A stretch of DNA of 64,000 nucleotides from Lentibacillus sediminis. Lineage in GTDB: Bacteria > Bacillota > Bacilli > Bacillales > Amphibacillaceae. The DNA is taken from assembly GCF_002763455.1 (NCBI RefSeq), contig NZ_NIXK01000006.1, forward strand, positions 124,001 to 188,000. The letters run 5' to 3'. A program made the position numbers and the translations under genes. Shown here piece by piece: positions 26,368-35,929 of the stretch (position 1 is the first letter of the stretch; the number at the start of each line of letters is the position of its first letter). The notes beneath the pieces are model-generated. The model was not told the DNA's origin and made no database searches. It saw only the letters and a list, made by a program, of their open reading frames with translations.

Positions 26368-27198
26368 TTACGAACCAATTGTTTCAAACAGATAATCTGG
26401 TATATTCTCCTCTTTGATACTTGCCATTTCTTTAAACGTTACGCCTTTTGCTATAAGGGATTGGACAATCTCCCAACCGACGAAGTATGCTTCTCTTTCA
26501 TTGTTTGTTGTTCCATTTCCAAATGTAAATTTCGTCACTATTTCTGATGAGGATTCATTTAAAAAAGGGATTATCCCTTTAAATATTTCTGGTTTGTTTT
26601 CTCTACAAGATTGCAGCCATCCCTTTTTGCGTTCAATATATGATTCATCTGGTTCTCCAGGAACTAAGTATTTACTTACCTGAGTAGCTAAACCCTCTTG
26701 CAGTACAGTAGAGGCAATTGTTCTTTCCCACCCAGCCATTAATTGTGCAGTATGGGAATGTACTATATGCGTGAGTTCATGCGTAAGATAAATATCAGAA
26801 TCACCATTTTCAATAGGAAGACATAGTGCTAATTTTTCTTCGTCAAAAGGAGCAACAAAGGGATTATTCTCAAATCCTCCCACGAAATAAACAACAACTA
26901 AATTAATTGGTTGATTATATCCAAGCAATGATTTAACCTTTGAAAGATATGCTTTTACTTTCTCCTTATCGGGGGTCCATTTTTCAATAATAGATATATT
27001 TGGACCATATTTTTCCCAAGCATCATCTAATAACCCCATTGCCATTTTTTGTCCTTCTTCACCTGGAGGAACAGCGGCAAAGTTATAGTGTTCTTTCCAC
27101 AGCTTCCACCTTTTACCTTTATCAATATTAGGCTCGTTTGCCAGTTCATAAAAACTTAAAAACTTAGGTACTAAATTCATAACTTCCACATTATCCAT
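26368..27198 (-). CDS. DUF2268-type putative zinc protease
   Basis: 276 residues, no signal peptide. The zinc motif HELTH is at about residue 141 within DIYLTHELTHIVHSH, followed at a distance by an acidic VLQEGLATQVSKYL that would supply the third ligand (Glu). This arrangement fits the DUF2268 predicted Zn-dependent proteases (YjaZ-like), whose substrates are unknown. AGGTGGTGA precedes the ATG. Confidence 0.8.
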   Translation of the reverse strand: MDNVEVMNLVPKFLSFYELANEPNIDKGKRWKLWKEHYNFAAVPPGEEGQKMAMGLLDDAWEKYGPNISIIEKWTPDKEKVKAYLSKVKSLLGYNQPINLVVVYFVGGFENNPFVAPFDEEKLALCLPIENGDSDIYLTHELTHIVHSHTAQLMAGWERTIASTVLQEGLATQVSKYLVPGEPDESYIERKKGWLQSCRENKPEIFKGIIPFLNESSSEIVTKFTFGNGTTNNEREAYFVGWEIVQSLIAKGVTFKEMASIKEENIPDYLFETIGS

Positions 27199-27276
27199 AG
27201 GGTTTCACCACCTATTTTTTATCATTTTCCATCAATCGGGGCTCTGTAACAAAAGTCATCACCCTCTATATAGATA

Positions 27277-27621
27277 TTACTTCTCTAAATTAATCGTAAT
27301 TGCTAACGTTCCCCATTCCTTTTCTTGCTCAGGAGAGTAAATTTCGTATGTCCTTTTTACCATCTCTTTAATTGATTCGCCAACAGCATCAAAATCCTTT
27401 GAAGAGATATCTTCATACATATCTATGAAAGTATCATATTTCCTCAAATCTTTTACTTCTATTGTTAATGTTTCATTCTGGTCAGGAATTTTGGTGAACT
27501 CAATTTTGTCACCTACATTTATTTTTCTTCTCTTTTCATCATTAAGACGCACCTCGACTACCTTTCGCCCTAATTTAATTGAGTTAAATGGCTTTTCGAA
27601 TAGGCTCATGTTATGTATCAC
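27277..27621 (-). CDS. ASCH domain protein
   Basis: 114 residues. FNSIKLGRKVVEVRLNDEKR, RKINVGDKIEF and the later VKDLRKYDTFIDMYED are the ASCH (PUA-like) pattern, a fold that binds RNA or modified nucleosides and includes RNA amidohydrolases. GTG 27621 is preferred, with GAGGAG 7 bases upstream; ATG 27609 is the alternative. Function not assigned further. Confidence 0.8.
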   Translation of the reverse strand: MIHNMSLFEKPFNSIKLGRKVVEVRLNDEKRRKINVGDKIEFTKIPDQNETLTIEVKDLRKYDTFIDMYEDISSKDFDAVGESIKEMVKRTYEIYSPEQEKEWGTLAITINLEK

Positions 27622-27710
27622 TAATTCTCTCCTCTATAAAATGTGCAATTAAAACTCATCCTTTTCCGCCTTTTCCAACAGTATAAATACTTTAATATTT
27701 AAATATCCTC

Positions 27711-28496
27711 TTATATACTTTTCAATAAAGCTCCTCTTTTTCTTGCAGCTTTTTCCATTACTGATACAAATAGTAATGACACAATTAAGTAACAGAATCC
27801 TATAAGTAATTCTTTACCAAGTAATGGATATATAGCAAATGACTCAATCCCATAAATGGAACGTAATGCTTCAATACTATGTGTTAATGGTAAAATACGT
27901 GCAAAAAACTCAAGTCCACTTGGAAGAAGTGTGACTGAGAAATTGACACCGCAAAATACCTGAAATATTGCAAGTGCTAGATTTAAAAATAAATTGACAT
28001 TTGAAAACAACAAACTTAAACAAGCGAAAAGCAGTGAAAAACTTAGTATCGAAAATAACGTAACAACAAATAAAACAAAAACATTTCCGATTTGATTTAA
28101 AGGTAATGCAACTCCAAATATAACCCAGCCTATCAGTAATCCTATGGCAAAAACAAACATCCCATCGAGAAGTGGTACTACCGCCTTGCGAATAATAATC
28201 CATAAAGTTGGTGTTGGGGAAGCAATATTTAATTCAAGCGTCCCATACCTTCGTTCAAATCGAAACATAGTCATAAAATTAATCATAATCGTATGGCAGG
28301 TATAACTGGCAATGTTGCCAATGACAACAAAGCTTAAGTAGTCTGAGCCAATCATTGCACTTACTAACGTCGCATAAAAAAAATAATGCATGACTGGATC
28401 CACAATCCGAAACAAAATAAATAACCGTATTGATTGAAATGAATAAAGTGCTTTATAGGATAAATTTGTAAACCCATATTTATGAATCCAAAACAT
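27711..28496 (-). CDS. ABC-2 type transporter permease (second subunit)
   Basis: 261 residues with six hydrophobic segments; the ABC-2 membrane family of exporters. It starts directly after the stop of the preceding permease (TAAATG), with GGGGGG inside the upstream gene's last codons as ribosome site. With 28497-29261 and the ATPase at 29266-30213 it forms a three-gene exporter operon. The cargo is unknown; such sets often export antibiotics, lipids or polymers. Confidence 0.85.
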   Translation of the reverse strand: MFWIHKYGFTNLSYKALYSFQSIRLFILFRIVDPVMHYFFYATLVSAMIGSDYLSFVVIGNIASYTCHTIMINFMTMFRFERRYGTLELNIASPTPTLWIIIRKAVVPLLDGMFVFAIGLLIGWVIFGVALPLNQIGNVFVLFVVTLFSILSFSLLFACLSLLFSNVNLFLNLALAIFQVFCGVNFSVTLLPSGLEFFARILPLTHSIEALRSIYGIESFAIYPLLGKELLIGFCYLIVSLLFVSVMEKAARKRGALLKSI

Positions 28497-29261
28497 TTAC
28501 ATCGCCCCCCACTTCCCATGTTGCCGTAATACCATCTCCATTTTCCTTATAATAAAAACTGCTAAGAATAAGTAGATGAAACTAACGAAAATAGACACAA
28601 TCATGGATGTATACATCATTGTATTTAAATCTATTGCTTCATAAACCGCCTTAATACCCCAGGTCATTGGTATTCCATACGCAATGTATTCGATTACGGC
28701 TGGGAGTTGATCAACTGGAATAAATACCCCACAAATTAAAATAATTGGTGTGTGGATTAAGTTCTGATAATCAAATACATTTTGGAAGGAGGCAAATACA
28801 ATTGCCAAAATCAATCCCACAACACATAAAGAAAAGATAAGCACCAACACCGATAAATAGAACAAATAATAATTTTCAATATGAATCGAAAACCCAAAAA
28901 TAAATTTCGCATAGATAAAACTTAATACCATCGTTATTAGCGCAATAATTGAATTGCTAAATGCTTTTGAAATAATTACCTGAAACAAAGACATAGGTGC
29001 AGCAATAATAAGTTTCAATGTGTCATTCCATCTCTGGGATACTAATGAAGAGCCAGAAGAATATAATACATAACTCCACATGCTAATTAAAGCAGAAGCA
29101 ACAACAAATCTGTCTGTATTCACATCGCCTCTTAATTGTTGTAAAAAATAAACGATAGTGAGAAATATGAGAGGCTGAAAAAAGAGCAGAAATTGATACA
29201 TTTTGTTTTGAAAGTTTGTAAAATATTTTATCTCCCGGACTAGTAAATAAATTATATTCAT
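28497..29261 (-). CDS. ABC-2 type transporter permease (first subunit)
   Basis: 254 residues with six hydrophobic segments. The DNTLKLIIAAPMSLFQVIIS stretch, an amphipathic element before the third helix, and the LICGVFIPVDQLP loop are typical of ABC-2 permeases. ATG 29261 (MNIIYLLVREI) has AGGGTGA upstream; the earlier ATG at 29276 overlaps the ATPase gene further and lacks a site. Partner of the next permease. Confidence 0.85.
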   Translation of the reverse strand: MNIIYLLVREIKYFTNFQNKMYQFLLFFQPLIFLTIVYFLQQLRGDVNTDRFVVASALISMWSYVLYSSGSSLVSQRWNDTLKLIIAAPMSLFQVIISKAFSNSIIALITMVLSFIYAKFIFGFSIHIENYYLFYLSVLVLIFSLCVVGLILAIVFASFQNVFDYQNLIHTPIILICGVFIPVDQLPAVIEYIAYGIPMTWGIKAVYEAIDLNTMMYTSMIVSIFVSFIYLFLAVFIIRKMEMVLRQHGKWGAM

Positions 29262-29265
29262 CGGC

Positions 29266-30213
29266 TCACCCTGCATCCTTCATGAGATAAATATAGGCAT
29301 CTTCCAACGATATCTCTCGTTTGCGAAGTTTGAGTACTTGCCCAAATTGTTCCAAATAACTGGTGATTTCCGTTTCTGCAAGTGAATCCGTTTCGAACTT
29401 TAAATGAACAAATGGGTCTTTTAATTCATCCACCTCTAAATTTTTAAACATCTTATCTTTTTGTAGTGCATTTGTTTGGTCTAAACTCATGAATGCTTCA
29501 TAAAGATTTAAATGATTACAGCTTTCTTTTATCTGAATTGGTTCGCCAATAGTACTAATTTTTCCATCTCTTATAAACGCAATTCGATCACATAGATCAT
29601 CCGCTTCCTGCATGTAATGTGTGGTAAGGATAATCGTTATTCCTCGATTTGATAATTCTCGAACTAAATCCCTTAAAAGCTTTGCCCCAACTGGATCAAG
29701 ACCAATGGTTGGTTCATCCAAAAATAAAAGCTTGGGTTCATTAATCAGACTTCTGGCAATATGTAATCGTTGAATCATCCCTTTTGAATACGTATGTATT
29801 ATTTGATTTTCTGCATCCTTTAAACCAACTAAGTCTAGTAATCTTTCTATTAAAGCTTGTTGTTCCCTATGTTTAACCTTATAAAGGGTGCAAAAATAGT
29901 ACATATACTCTTTTCCGGTTAATCTTCCATAGACTCCACGCTCGCCACCATAAACAAAGTTAATATTATCCCGGATTTTTTGGCTTTCTGTTACGACATC
30001 AAGCCCTAGCACCTTTGCTTCCCCCGCTGTTGGCAACAACAAGGTTGTAAGAATTTTAATCGTAGTCGTTTTACCTGCACCATTTGGACCTAATAAGCCA
30101 AAGACCTCCCCTTGTTTGACATCAAAAGAAACATTATCTAATGCAATTTTGTTACCTTCCTTTAATTTATAAAATCGTGTAAGATTCTTTACCTCAATCA
30201 CTATATCCAACAT
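29266..30213 (-). CDS. ABC transporter ATP-binding protein (exporter)
   Basis: 315 residues. Walker A GLLGPNGAGKTTTIKIL (about 39-55), signature YSKGMIQRLHIAR (a SKGM variant of LSGGQ, common in DrrA/CcmA-type ATPases), Walker B LLFLDEPTIGLDP and the H-loop LTTHYMQEADDLCD. The C-terminal 80 residues are an extra domain ending LEDAYIYLMKD, typical of the drug-exporter class. GGAGGAATTC precedes the ATG. First gene of the exporter operon. Confidence 0.92.
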   Translation of the reverse strand: MLDIVIEVKNLTRFYKLKEGNKIALDNVSFDVKQGEVFGLLGPNGAGKTTTIKILTTLLLPTAGEAKVLGLDVVTESQKIRDNINFVYGGERGVYGRLTGKEYMYYFCTLYKVKHREQQALIERLLDLVGLKDAENQIIHTYSKGMIQRLHIARSLINEPKLLFLDEPTIGLDPVGAKLLRDLVRELSNRGITIILTTHYMQEADDLCDRIAFIRDGKISTIGEPIQIKESCNHLNLYEAFMSLDQTNALQKDKMFKNLEVDELKDPFVHLKFETDSLAETEITSYLEQFGQVLKLRKREISLEDAYIYLMKDAG

Positions 30214-30336
30214 GAATTCCTCCTTTTTTTGTATTTTTTAAACTTATCATACTATATCAAAACCTCCCACATTTTTTACTAGAATTTCCTTCTCTGGGAA
30301 AGCGGTTTCGAGAAATTGCCTTTTCAGGGTAATTCT

Positions 30337-30705
30337 TTATTCGACGTTGGGTGTATAAAGTCCTGCAACTTTATGAACCTCGTAATTAAGTAGAATCTTT
30401 CCTTTAACATACGAAAATGCAATCGTATAAAAATCTTTTTTGAAACTTGTTACCAATTCAATGACTTTTCCATTCTGTGACGGAATAGGGGCTGGAGTAT
30501 TAACGCTATGGATCCTCATCCATCTTATGACTTCTATTTCTTTTAACAAATCCTCTTCCCTGTGCTTCTTAGCATCCAAAAACTTAATTACAATGCTCTT
30601 ATCTCGGCTAAGAAACACGTTATTATCAAAACCTCCAAGTAATTCAAGGTTACCGGTATTCACATCATATACCTTTTTTGCCTGCTATATTATGTTTTTT
30701 TGCAT
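30337..30705 (-). pseudogene. Aminoglycoside-phosphotransferase-like fragment, nonsense and truncated
   Basis: From ATG 30705, which has AGGAGG 5 bases upstream, the frame reads MQKNII and hits TAG at 30687-30685. It then continues QAKKVYDVNTGNLELLGGFD, NNVFLSRDKSIVIKFLDAKK and SYVKGKI, the N-terminal lobe of the APH/choline-kinase fold. The frame ends after about 120 codons, where intact relatives have about 300; the catalytic HGDxxxxN loop and DFD are missing. So the gene has both an early stop and a lost C-terminal two-thirds. Confidence 0.8.
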
Positions 30706-30797
30706 CATAGCCTCCTGCTGCTAATATGTCATATTAATCCGCTTTTCTAAGTAAGGGTTTAAAGAATCGCGCCCAATTGAGAAATATACTTATAAGG

Positions 30798-31334
30798 TTA
30801 TCCTACCTGTTCACATATGTGATTAACAATCTCTGATATCGATTGTGTTCCATCAATAATAATGTCAGAGTCTGGTTTAATTGCATTTAACATTTGAATA
30901 TAACCTTTTCTTCCTTGAGAAATGTAATTCTCCATATCAAACAGGATATTTTCAGCAGGGACTGTCTTAAAATCTCTTGTTATCCGGCGCGCTAAAGCAA
31001 TATCCAGTGGGGTATCAATAAATACAGCGAGATCAATAAATTTACTTGTTTTGAAATGTTTATAGGCGAATGGAAAATCCAAGACAATATAATTGAGCCC
31101 TTGATTGCAAAGCACCTCGAAATCCCTTATGAGAGGTGTTAAATCCCATAAATTATAATCAGATCCATTCTCCACCCACTTTATAATATCCTCCGGACCA
31201 TCGAAATCATAATCATCAAAATAAAGAGCCTTTGAATTATGTAATTCTTGAGTCAAACATGCTGTAACCGCTGTTTTTCCTCCACCTGAAACCCCAGCAA
31301 TTGCAATAACTAAGGGGGATTCTTTTTTCCTCAT
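30798..31334 (-). CDS. Uridine kinase-like P-loop ATPase
   Basis: 178 residues. Walker A AIAGVSGGGKTAVTACL (about 11-27), an acidic YFDDYDFDGPEDI in the place of the uridine-kinase substrate loop, and ARRITRDFK as the lid arginines. It resembles small uridine-kinase/CoaE-like nucleoside kinases annotated only as hypothetical; the substrate is not known. AAGGACGG lies before the ATG. Confidence 0.75.
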   Translation of the reverse strand: MRKKESPLVIAIAGVSGGGKTAVTACLTQELHNSKALYFDDYDFDGPEDIIKWVENGSDYNLWDLTPLIRDFEVLCNQGLNYIVLDFPFAYKHFKTSKFIDLAVFIDTPLDIALARRITRDFKTVPAENILFDMENYISQGRKGYIQMLNAIKPDSDIIIDGTQSISEIVNHICEQVG

Positions 31335-31530
31335 AAAATCCGTCCTTCCCGATTTCTTTGTCTTGATTATCTTTTACACATACACCAGCTGCACCAAACC
31401 ACTTGTCTCTATTCATCTCAAAATCCCCCGATAAACTCTGATTAATTAAGTCGATTGAACAAATGAAAGCGCAATTATGTTTTCACCACATTTCAGAGCG
31501 TGATCTAACTCCGAAAATTTGATTAATAAT

Positions 31531-32820
31531 TTAAGACTCACGTAGTGCAATAAAAGGAAGTTCTGTAACAGATGGATGGCTGCCGAAGAAAGATTGGGCT
31601 TGATCTATAGTTGTTCTCATTTTAATCATTAATTCAATTGTGGTTATGATATCCTTTGCTTGATATCCTACACATGTTCCTCCGATAATAACGCCGTCCT
31701 TATTCCAAACTATTTTAATAAATCCTTCTCTTTGATTAGACATAAACGATCTGAAATTGCGATTTTGATAGGGAACTTTTTTATAGTTTACTTCTTTATC
31801 ATCTGTATTAACATATCCAACGGTTGCTATTTGGGGATTCTCGTTAAAGGACAACGGAAGTGAGCTTATTTCAACACTTTCAGGTTGTAGATTTAACGCA
31901 TGTAATGTTGCAATTCTTGCCATCGTCATAGCCTGTACTGCTGTAAAAGAATGAGGTGCCTGTGCATCTCCAGCTATGTAAATGGATTCGTTTTCAGTTT
32001 GACCATATTCATTAGAGTCAACGGTGCCATATCTATTCAATTTCAGATTAGCAAGTTCAATATGTAATTGGTCAATATTGGAGCGAAAACCTAGTGTGAT
32101 AAAAGCTGCTTCTGCTTTAAATACTTCATTATCTTCCCTAATTGCTTTTACCTGGTCTCCGCAATTTTTCAATTCCTTTACCCAAGGGCCCCTTTCAATT
32201 TTTACACCCTTTTTCGTATAATAGGAATGCATATAATCAAAAATCTCTTTATCCAGTAGCTGATTGGGATTTTCTGGAAGCAACCATGTTACATCCACAT
32301 TTAGTTGAAGAAATAGATTTACCATCTCATACCCTATCGGTCCATCTCCAATAATAATGATAGTAGCTGGAAGTTGCTCCATTTTCATGATGTTTTGGTA
32401 TGAAAATATTTTTTCTCCATCAGGTTGTATGCTTTTTGGAAAGATTGGACGCGAGCCATTAGCTATAATAATTTTCTTGCTGGAAATAAACTCTTCCATT
32501 CCATCAGATTGCACAACCTTTACTAAATTTGTACTTTGAAACGACGGTTCTCCGTATAAAATTTGCATCCCTGATTCCTGGACTTTTCTCGTCTGCTGTT
32601 CTCCCCAATCATTATATATGTTATGTACGAGCGGGAGAGAAAAAGAACGTTGTTGTCTTATGTCATCAATATTGGACAGGAAGATATTTGTATATCCTGC
32701 CTTCCATTCTCCTACATTCTCCTTAGTTACAAGCGTTACGTTATTTGTATATCGACTAGCCGTTAAAGCCGCTTCAATTCCTGCTGGTCCTCCTCCAATT
32801 ATTAATACCTCCGAATTCAT
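31531..32820 (-). CDS. FAD-dependent pyridine-nucleotide oxidoreductase lacking redox cysteines
   Basis: 429 residues. It has the FAD-binding LIIGGGPAGIEAALTA start, NAD(P)-binding IIIIGDGPIGYEMVNL, YIAGDAQAPHSFTAVQAM, and a C-terminal dimerisation domain (GTCVGYQAKDIITTIELMIK), the layout of dihydrolipoamide dehydrogenase and mercuric reductase. In place of the usual CxxxxC disulfide after the first domain it reads GEWKAGYTNIFLSN, with no cysteine, so it cannot use classical dithiol chemistry. The terminal SHPSVTELP motif, which normally carries the His-Glu pair as HAHPTxxE, is partly kept. ATG 32820 follows AAGGAGGGG. Confidence 0.82.
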   Translation of the reverse strand: MNSEVLIIGGGPAGIEAALTASRYTNNVTLVTKENVGEWKAGYTNIFLSNIDDIRQQRSFSLPLVHNIYNDWGEQQTRKVQESGMQILYGEPSFQSTNLVKVVQSDGMEEFISSKKIIIANGSRPIFPKSIQPDGEKIFSYQNIMKMEQLPATIIIIGDGPIGYEMVNLFLQLNVDVTWLLPENPNQLLDKEIFDYMHSYYTKKGVKIERGPWVKELKNCGDQVKAIREDNEVFKAEAAFITLGFRSNIDQLHIELANLKLNRYGTVDSNEYGQTENESIYIAGDAQAPHSFTAVQAMTMARIATLHALNLQPESVEISSLPLSFNENPQIATVGYVNTDDKEVNYKKVPYQNRNFRSFMSNQREGFIKIVWNKDGVIIGGTCVGYQAKDIITTIELMIKMRTTIDQAQSFFGSHPSVTELPFIALRES

Positions 32821-32961
32821 AAAACCCCTCCTTATGGGCAAGAGAACATAATCACCCTTGATTAAATCTTTATTGGTGTAGCTTGGTAGAGGTATAGCAG
32901 AGAAAACTTTAGTTACTACTTCCTACGTTGTCCATACTATTCCTTTTCGAAAACAATATTT

Positions 32962-33711
32962 CTAGTTGGCATCTACGAAATGATCTTTATGTAACTTCGG
33001 AACACTTTGATAAACATTTAGTTGACTACAGTGTTTAACATCAGCCTCAAATCCTCGTTCACGTAATTCCCTCCCACTTCCAGATTCCCAAACCAACTCC
33101 CCAATCTTATGTCTTCCATATTCGAAAGCACCAATACACACCTCTGCTTCCGGGGATTTATCTCCCTTTAATTCTGAAAGGATTGCCCCTGCACCTAAGT
33201 AATCTTCAATGGATGGACGAAGACTGTCTTCATTTTTGTTCACCCCAACCCACTGTTCACCACAGGGAACAACAGTAATATTTGCTTTAACCTGTGACCT
33301 TAATTGATTGGCCAGTGAAGCAACGGATGAGGCATTAAGTAGGCCGCCAATCAAAAGAGCAGGAACCTTAGATGCGATCCAGGTACAAAACGAGCCGTTA
33401 CGCGAGGATAATACATATTTCCGATTAGCATGTTCTTGATTAAAAGAAACTGGGGATAAACTTGGTTTTCCAACCTTTGCGGCCTCAGCTCTTCCTAAGG
33501 TATATTCAGCGTTCACTTGTTCAGCAAACTTTTTTCCGTCTAAATGAGGCGGGTAAGGGAATATCATGGCTCCATAATTTAAAGCGGATATAACAGTTGA
33601 TGAAAAACTTAGTACATCAACAATGATAACAATATCCCCTCGTTCGGAAGCCTCCCTTGCACCACGTCTGCCCCATTCTACACGGCAAGCATAAGGAGAT
33701 TGATCAAACAT
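32962..33711 (-). CDS. 2-phosphosulfolactate phosphatase (ComB) family protein
   Basis: 249 residues. VIIVDVLSFSSTVISALNYG, SRNGSFCTWIASK (S-R-N-G-S loop), TVVPCGEQW and the SIEDYLGAGAILSEL stretch are the ComB family pattern. ComB dephosphorylates 2-phosphosulfolactate in coenzyme M and sulfolactate synthesis. In Bacillaceae the family may serve sulfolactate formation or another phosphatase role; ComA and ComC are not in this window. GAGGTGG precedes the ATG. Confidence 0.8.
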   Translation of the reverse strand: MFDQSPYACRVEWGRRGAREASERGDIVIIVDVLSFSSTVISALNYGAMIFPYPPHLDGKKFAEQVNAEYTLGRAEAAKVGKPSLSPVSFNQEHANRKYVLSSRNGSFCTWIASKVPALLIGGLLNASSVASLANQLRSQVKANITVVPCGEQWVGVNKNEDSLRPSIEDYLGAGAILSELKGDKSPEAEVCIGAFEYGRHKIGELVWESGSGRELRERGFEADVKHCSQLNVYQSVPKLHKDHFVDAN

Positions 33712-33919
33712 ACAGCCACCTCGTTTTTCATTATTTTCAATTAACTGAACCGGCAGGTATAATCTTATTTTAGCTTTGAATTAGAGTATGATAAAAAATA
33801 CCTCGTAAACCCAGATTTTGCGTTAAATAAGAAGAACTCCTTTTTAAAAAAAGCTTGATCATTTTGGGGCTGTCCATCTTCCAAAATCGCGCCAGTTCGT
33901 ATTGCTTAAAACTGACATG

Positions 33920-34408
33920 TTAGTGATATTCACCCCTTAATACCCGCAACAGTTGCAAACCATCAGACGGAAAGCCACCTAATCCCTTTATCCAACGGGG
34001 ATAAGTGATTGGAATCATTGTAAAAATGAATTGAATAAGACAAACTACCTTGGACAGTGTAAACAATTGGGAAAGTTCATTTTGATTAATTAAAAATGCT
34101 AACAGTTCAAAGAAAAGTACCAGAAATAGCGACATTATGGGCCCACCAGCAAGTGCAGCTGAGCTTTGCCATTTATTTAAACCGTCTCCCCAATGGGTGT
34201 ACCCTTCATATCCCCATATAATGTGAAAATGAAGCCTCCCAATTCTGAAGTCTTCTTTATTATTCTCATCAATTACCCCTAAATAGATATGTACATCAGA
34301 TCTTGAAAAAGATATTGCTCCTATCCCATGACCTACCTCGTGAAGTAAAAGACAGATAGGAGTAACAATAATTAAAACAGCTATAAACAATAACAGATCC
34401 AGATTCAA
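33920..34408 (-). CDS. M50-like membrane metalloprotease
   Basis: 162 residues, four hydrophobic segments. The zinc motif HEVGH lies in the first membrane helix (PICLLLHEVGHGIGAISF) and the C-terminal GGFPSDGLQLLRVLRG resembles the second M50 ligand motif (N/GxxPxDG). It is compact, without PDZ or CBS domains. The start TTG 34408 sits very close to AAAGGAGGAG; CTG 34402 would have better spacing. The substrate is unknown; isolated, not next to a sigma or anti-sigma gene. Confidence 0.75.
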   Translation of the reverse strand: MNLDLLLFIAVLIIVTPICLLLHEVGHGIGAISFSRSDVHIYLGVIDENNKEDFRIGRLHFHIIWGYEGYTHWGDGLNKWQSSAALAGGPIMSLFLVLFFELLAFLINQNELSQLFTLSKVVCLIQFIFTMIPITYPRWIKGLGGFPSDGLQLLRVLRGEYH

Positions 34409-34677
34409 CTCCTCCTTTTTTTGGCAGCCATATGGGGATTTCCAAATTCATTGAATTTGAGACATTTAGCTTTCAAGAAACCCTCTCTTTCAGTCGTAAC
34501 AGTTCTATGTTCTTAAACAATCTGGCCCAATGCGGAATACTACTCTTTCCATAAAAACCCTTAAACCCTCATTAATAGAGTACTGAATATATTCTATGGC
34601 GGGTGGGGAAATTCCTGCTTATTTTTACAAGAAATTGGATGATTACTGTGGAAAACTCCATCCTTCAGCCTGAAATC

Positions 34678-35823
34678 CTATATAGATCTTTTTCTCGAAA
34701 TAATGGCAATATAAATAAGCATGACTGCACTGAAAGCAGCGAATATCAACCAAACCATGGAAGGGAAAATCAGATAAAACAACCAACCCCCAAATAAACT
34801 GCCAGCTGGCCTCCCCAGTCCATCAGCTAAATTACTGACTCCAAAATACAATCCCATATTCCCAGTTTTATCGGAATAATTGGCAATTGCTGTTTCTATA
34901 ATCGGCAATATAAAAACTTCTCCGATGGTAAATAAAATGATCGCCACAAATAATGCGGCAAAATGTTGCCACAAGGATAACGTAAGAAAAGAAGATAGAA
35001 TCAAAGCTACACCAGCAAGCAAAAATAGTCTCACATTATTATATCTGCTTATTAACAGCCCAGCAGGATACTGACAGGTTAAGCCGATTATTCCGTTGAT
35101 CAAAAACAATACTTGAATCTGGTTTGTATATTGTTTTGCATACTCCGGCAGCGTAACAAATAACTGGGCGAGCAATACATAAAACATAAACGAAAAGACA
35201 AGTAGTTGGAGGAAACCCTTGTTGCGAAGAATTTCTGCAACTTGTTTTAAAGGGATACCTTTTATACTTACTGGTCTGCTGACAGGTTTCACAAAAAACA
35301 ATAGCGATACAGCCCCAAGCAAATACAAAAGCCCTGCTGTGATAAAAATCAGATTAAAATGCCCTGTCCAAATTACTATGCCGGCAAGGATGGGACCTAA
35401 CAGCAAGCCAGCATTTGATGCGCTTGCCCGTAATGAAGAAACTTTTGTCCTTTCCTCTGTTTTTGCGCTTTTCATCATTAGTGATTGCAAGGATGGTCCC
35501 GCAAAGCCTCCTCCCAAACCCGCTAAAAAAGAAAAAAGCAGCAATAAAATATAATCGGAAACGCTCCCTATTCCCAGAAACCCTATCCCTCGTATTATTT
35601 CCCCCATAATAGCTATTCGCTTATATCCATATAAATCGCCTAATGGACCAAAAAAAACTGGTGTTGCTTTCTGTGAAAAAATATAAATTGCCGTCAATGC
35701 TCCCGCTTGTGCAAGTGTGATAGAATGTACATCTGTCAGTAAAGGGAACAAAGGCATTGCAGTATATCCCCCACTAGACAATATAAAAATTAAAAACGCC
35801 AGAATAAAAGATTGTTTTGACAT
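34678..35823 (-). CDS. MFS transporter
   Basis: 381 residues with about twelve hydrophobic segments. The loop between helices 2 and 3 has GPLGDLYGYKRIAIMGEI (the GxLxDxxGxRR motif A). Probably a drug or metabolite efflux pump of the major facilitator superfamily; substrate unknown. Divergent from a LysR regulator that starts 106 bases away, which suggests the regulator controls it. AGGAGGGATGGG precedes the ATG. Confidence 0.88.
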   Translation of the reverse strand: MSKQSFILAFLIFILSSGGYTAMPLFPLLTDVHSITLAQAGALTAIYIFSQKATPVFFGPLGDLYGYKRIAIMGEIIRGIGFLGIGSVSDYILLLLFSFLAGLGGGFAGPSLQSLMMKSAKTEERTKVSSLRASASNAGLLLGPILAGIVIWTGHFNLIFITAGLLYLLGAVSLLFFVKPVSRPVSIKGIPLKQVAEILRNKGFLQLLVFSFMFYVLLAQLFVTLPEYAKQYTNQIQVLFLINGIIGLTCQYPAGLLISRYNNVRLFLLAGVALILSSFLTLSLWQHFAALFVAIILFTIGEVFILPIIETAIANYSDKTGNMGLYFGVSNLADGLGRPAGSLFGGWLFYLIFPSMVWLIFAAFSAVMLIYIAIISRKRSI

Positions 35824-35929
35824 CCCATCCCTCCTATGTTTTATATTAATAGAATGGAATTAATTATTTAAACGAATTATTTTAATCGTATTAATTCAAA
35901 AAACGAATAAATATAAGGAGAGAAAACCA

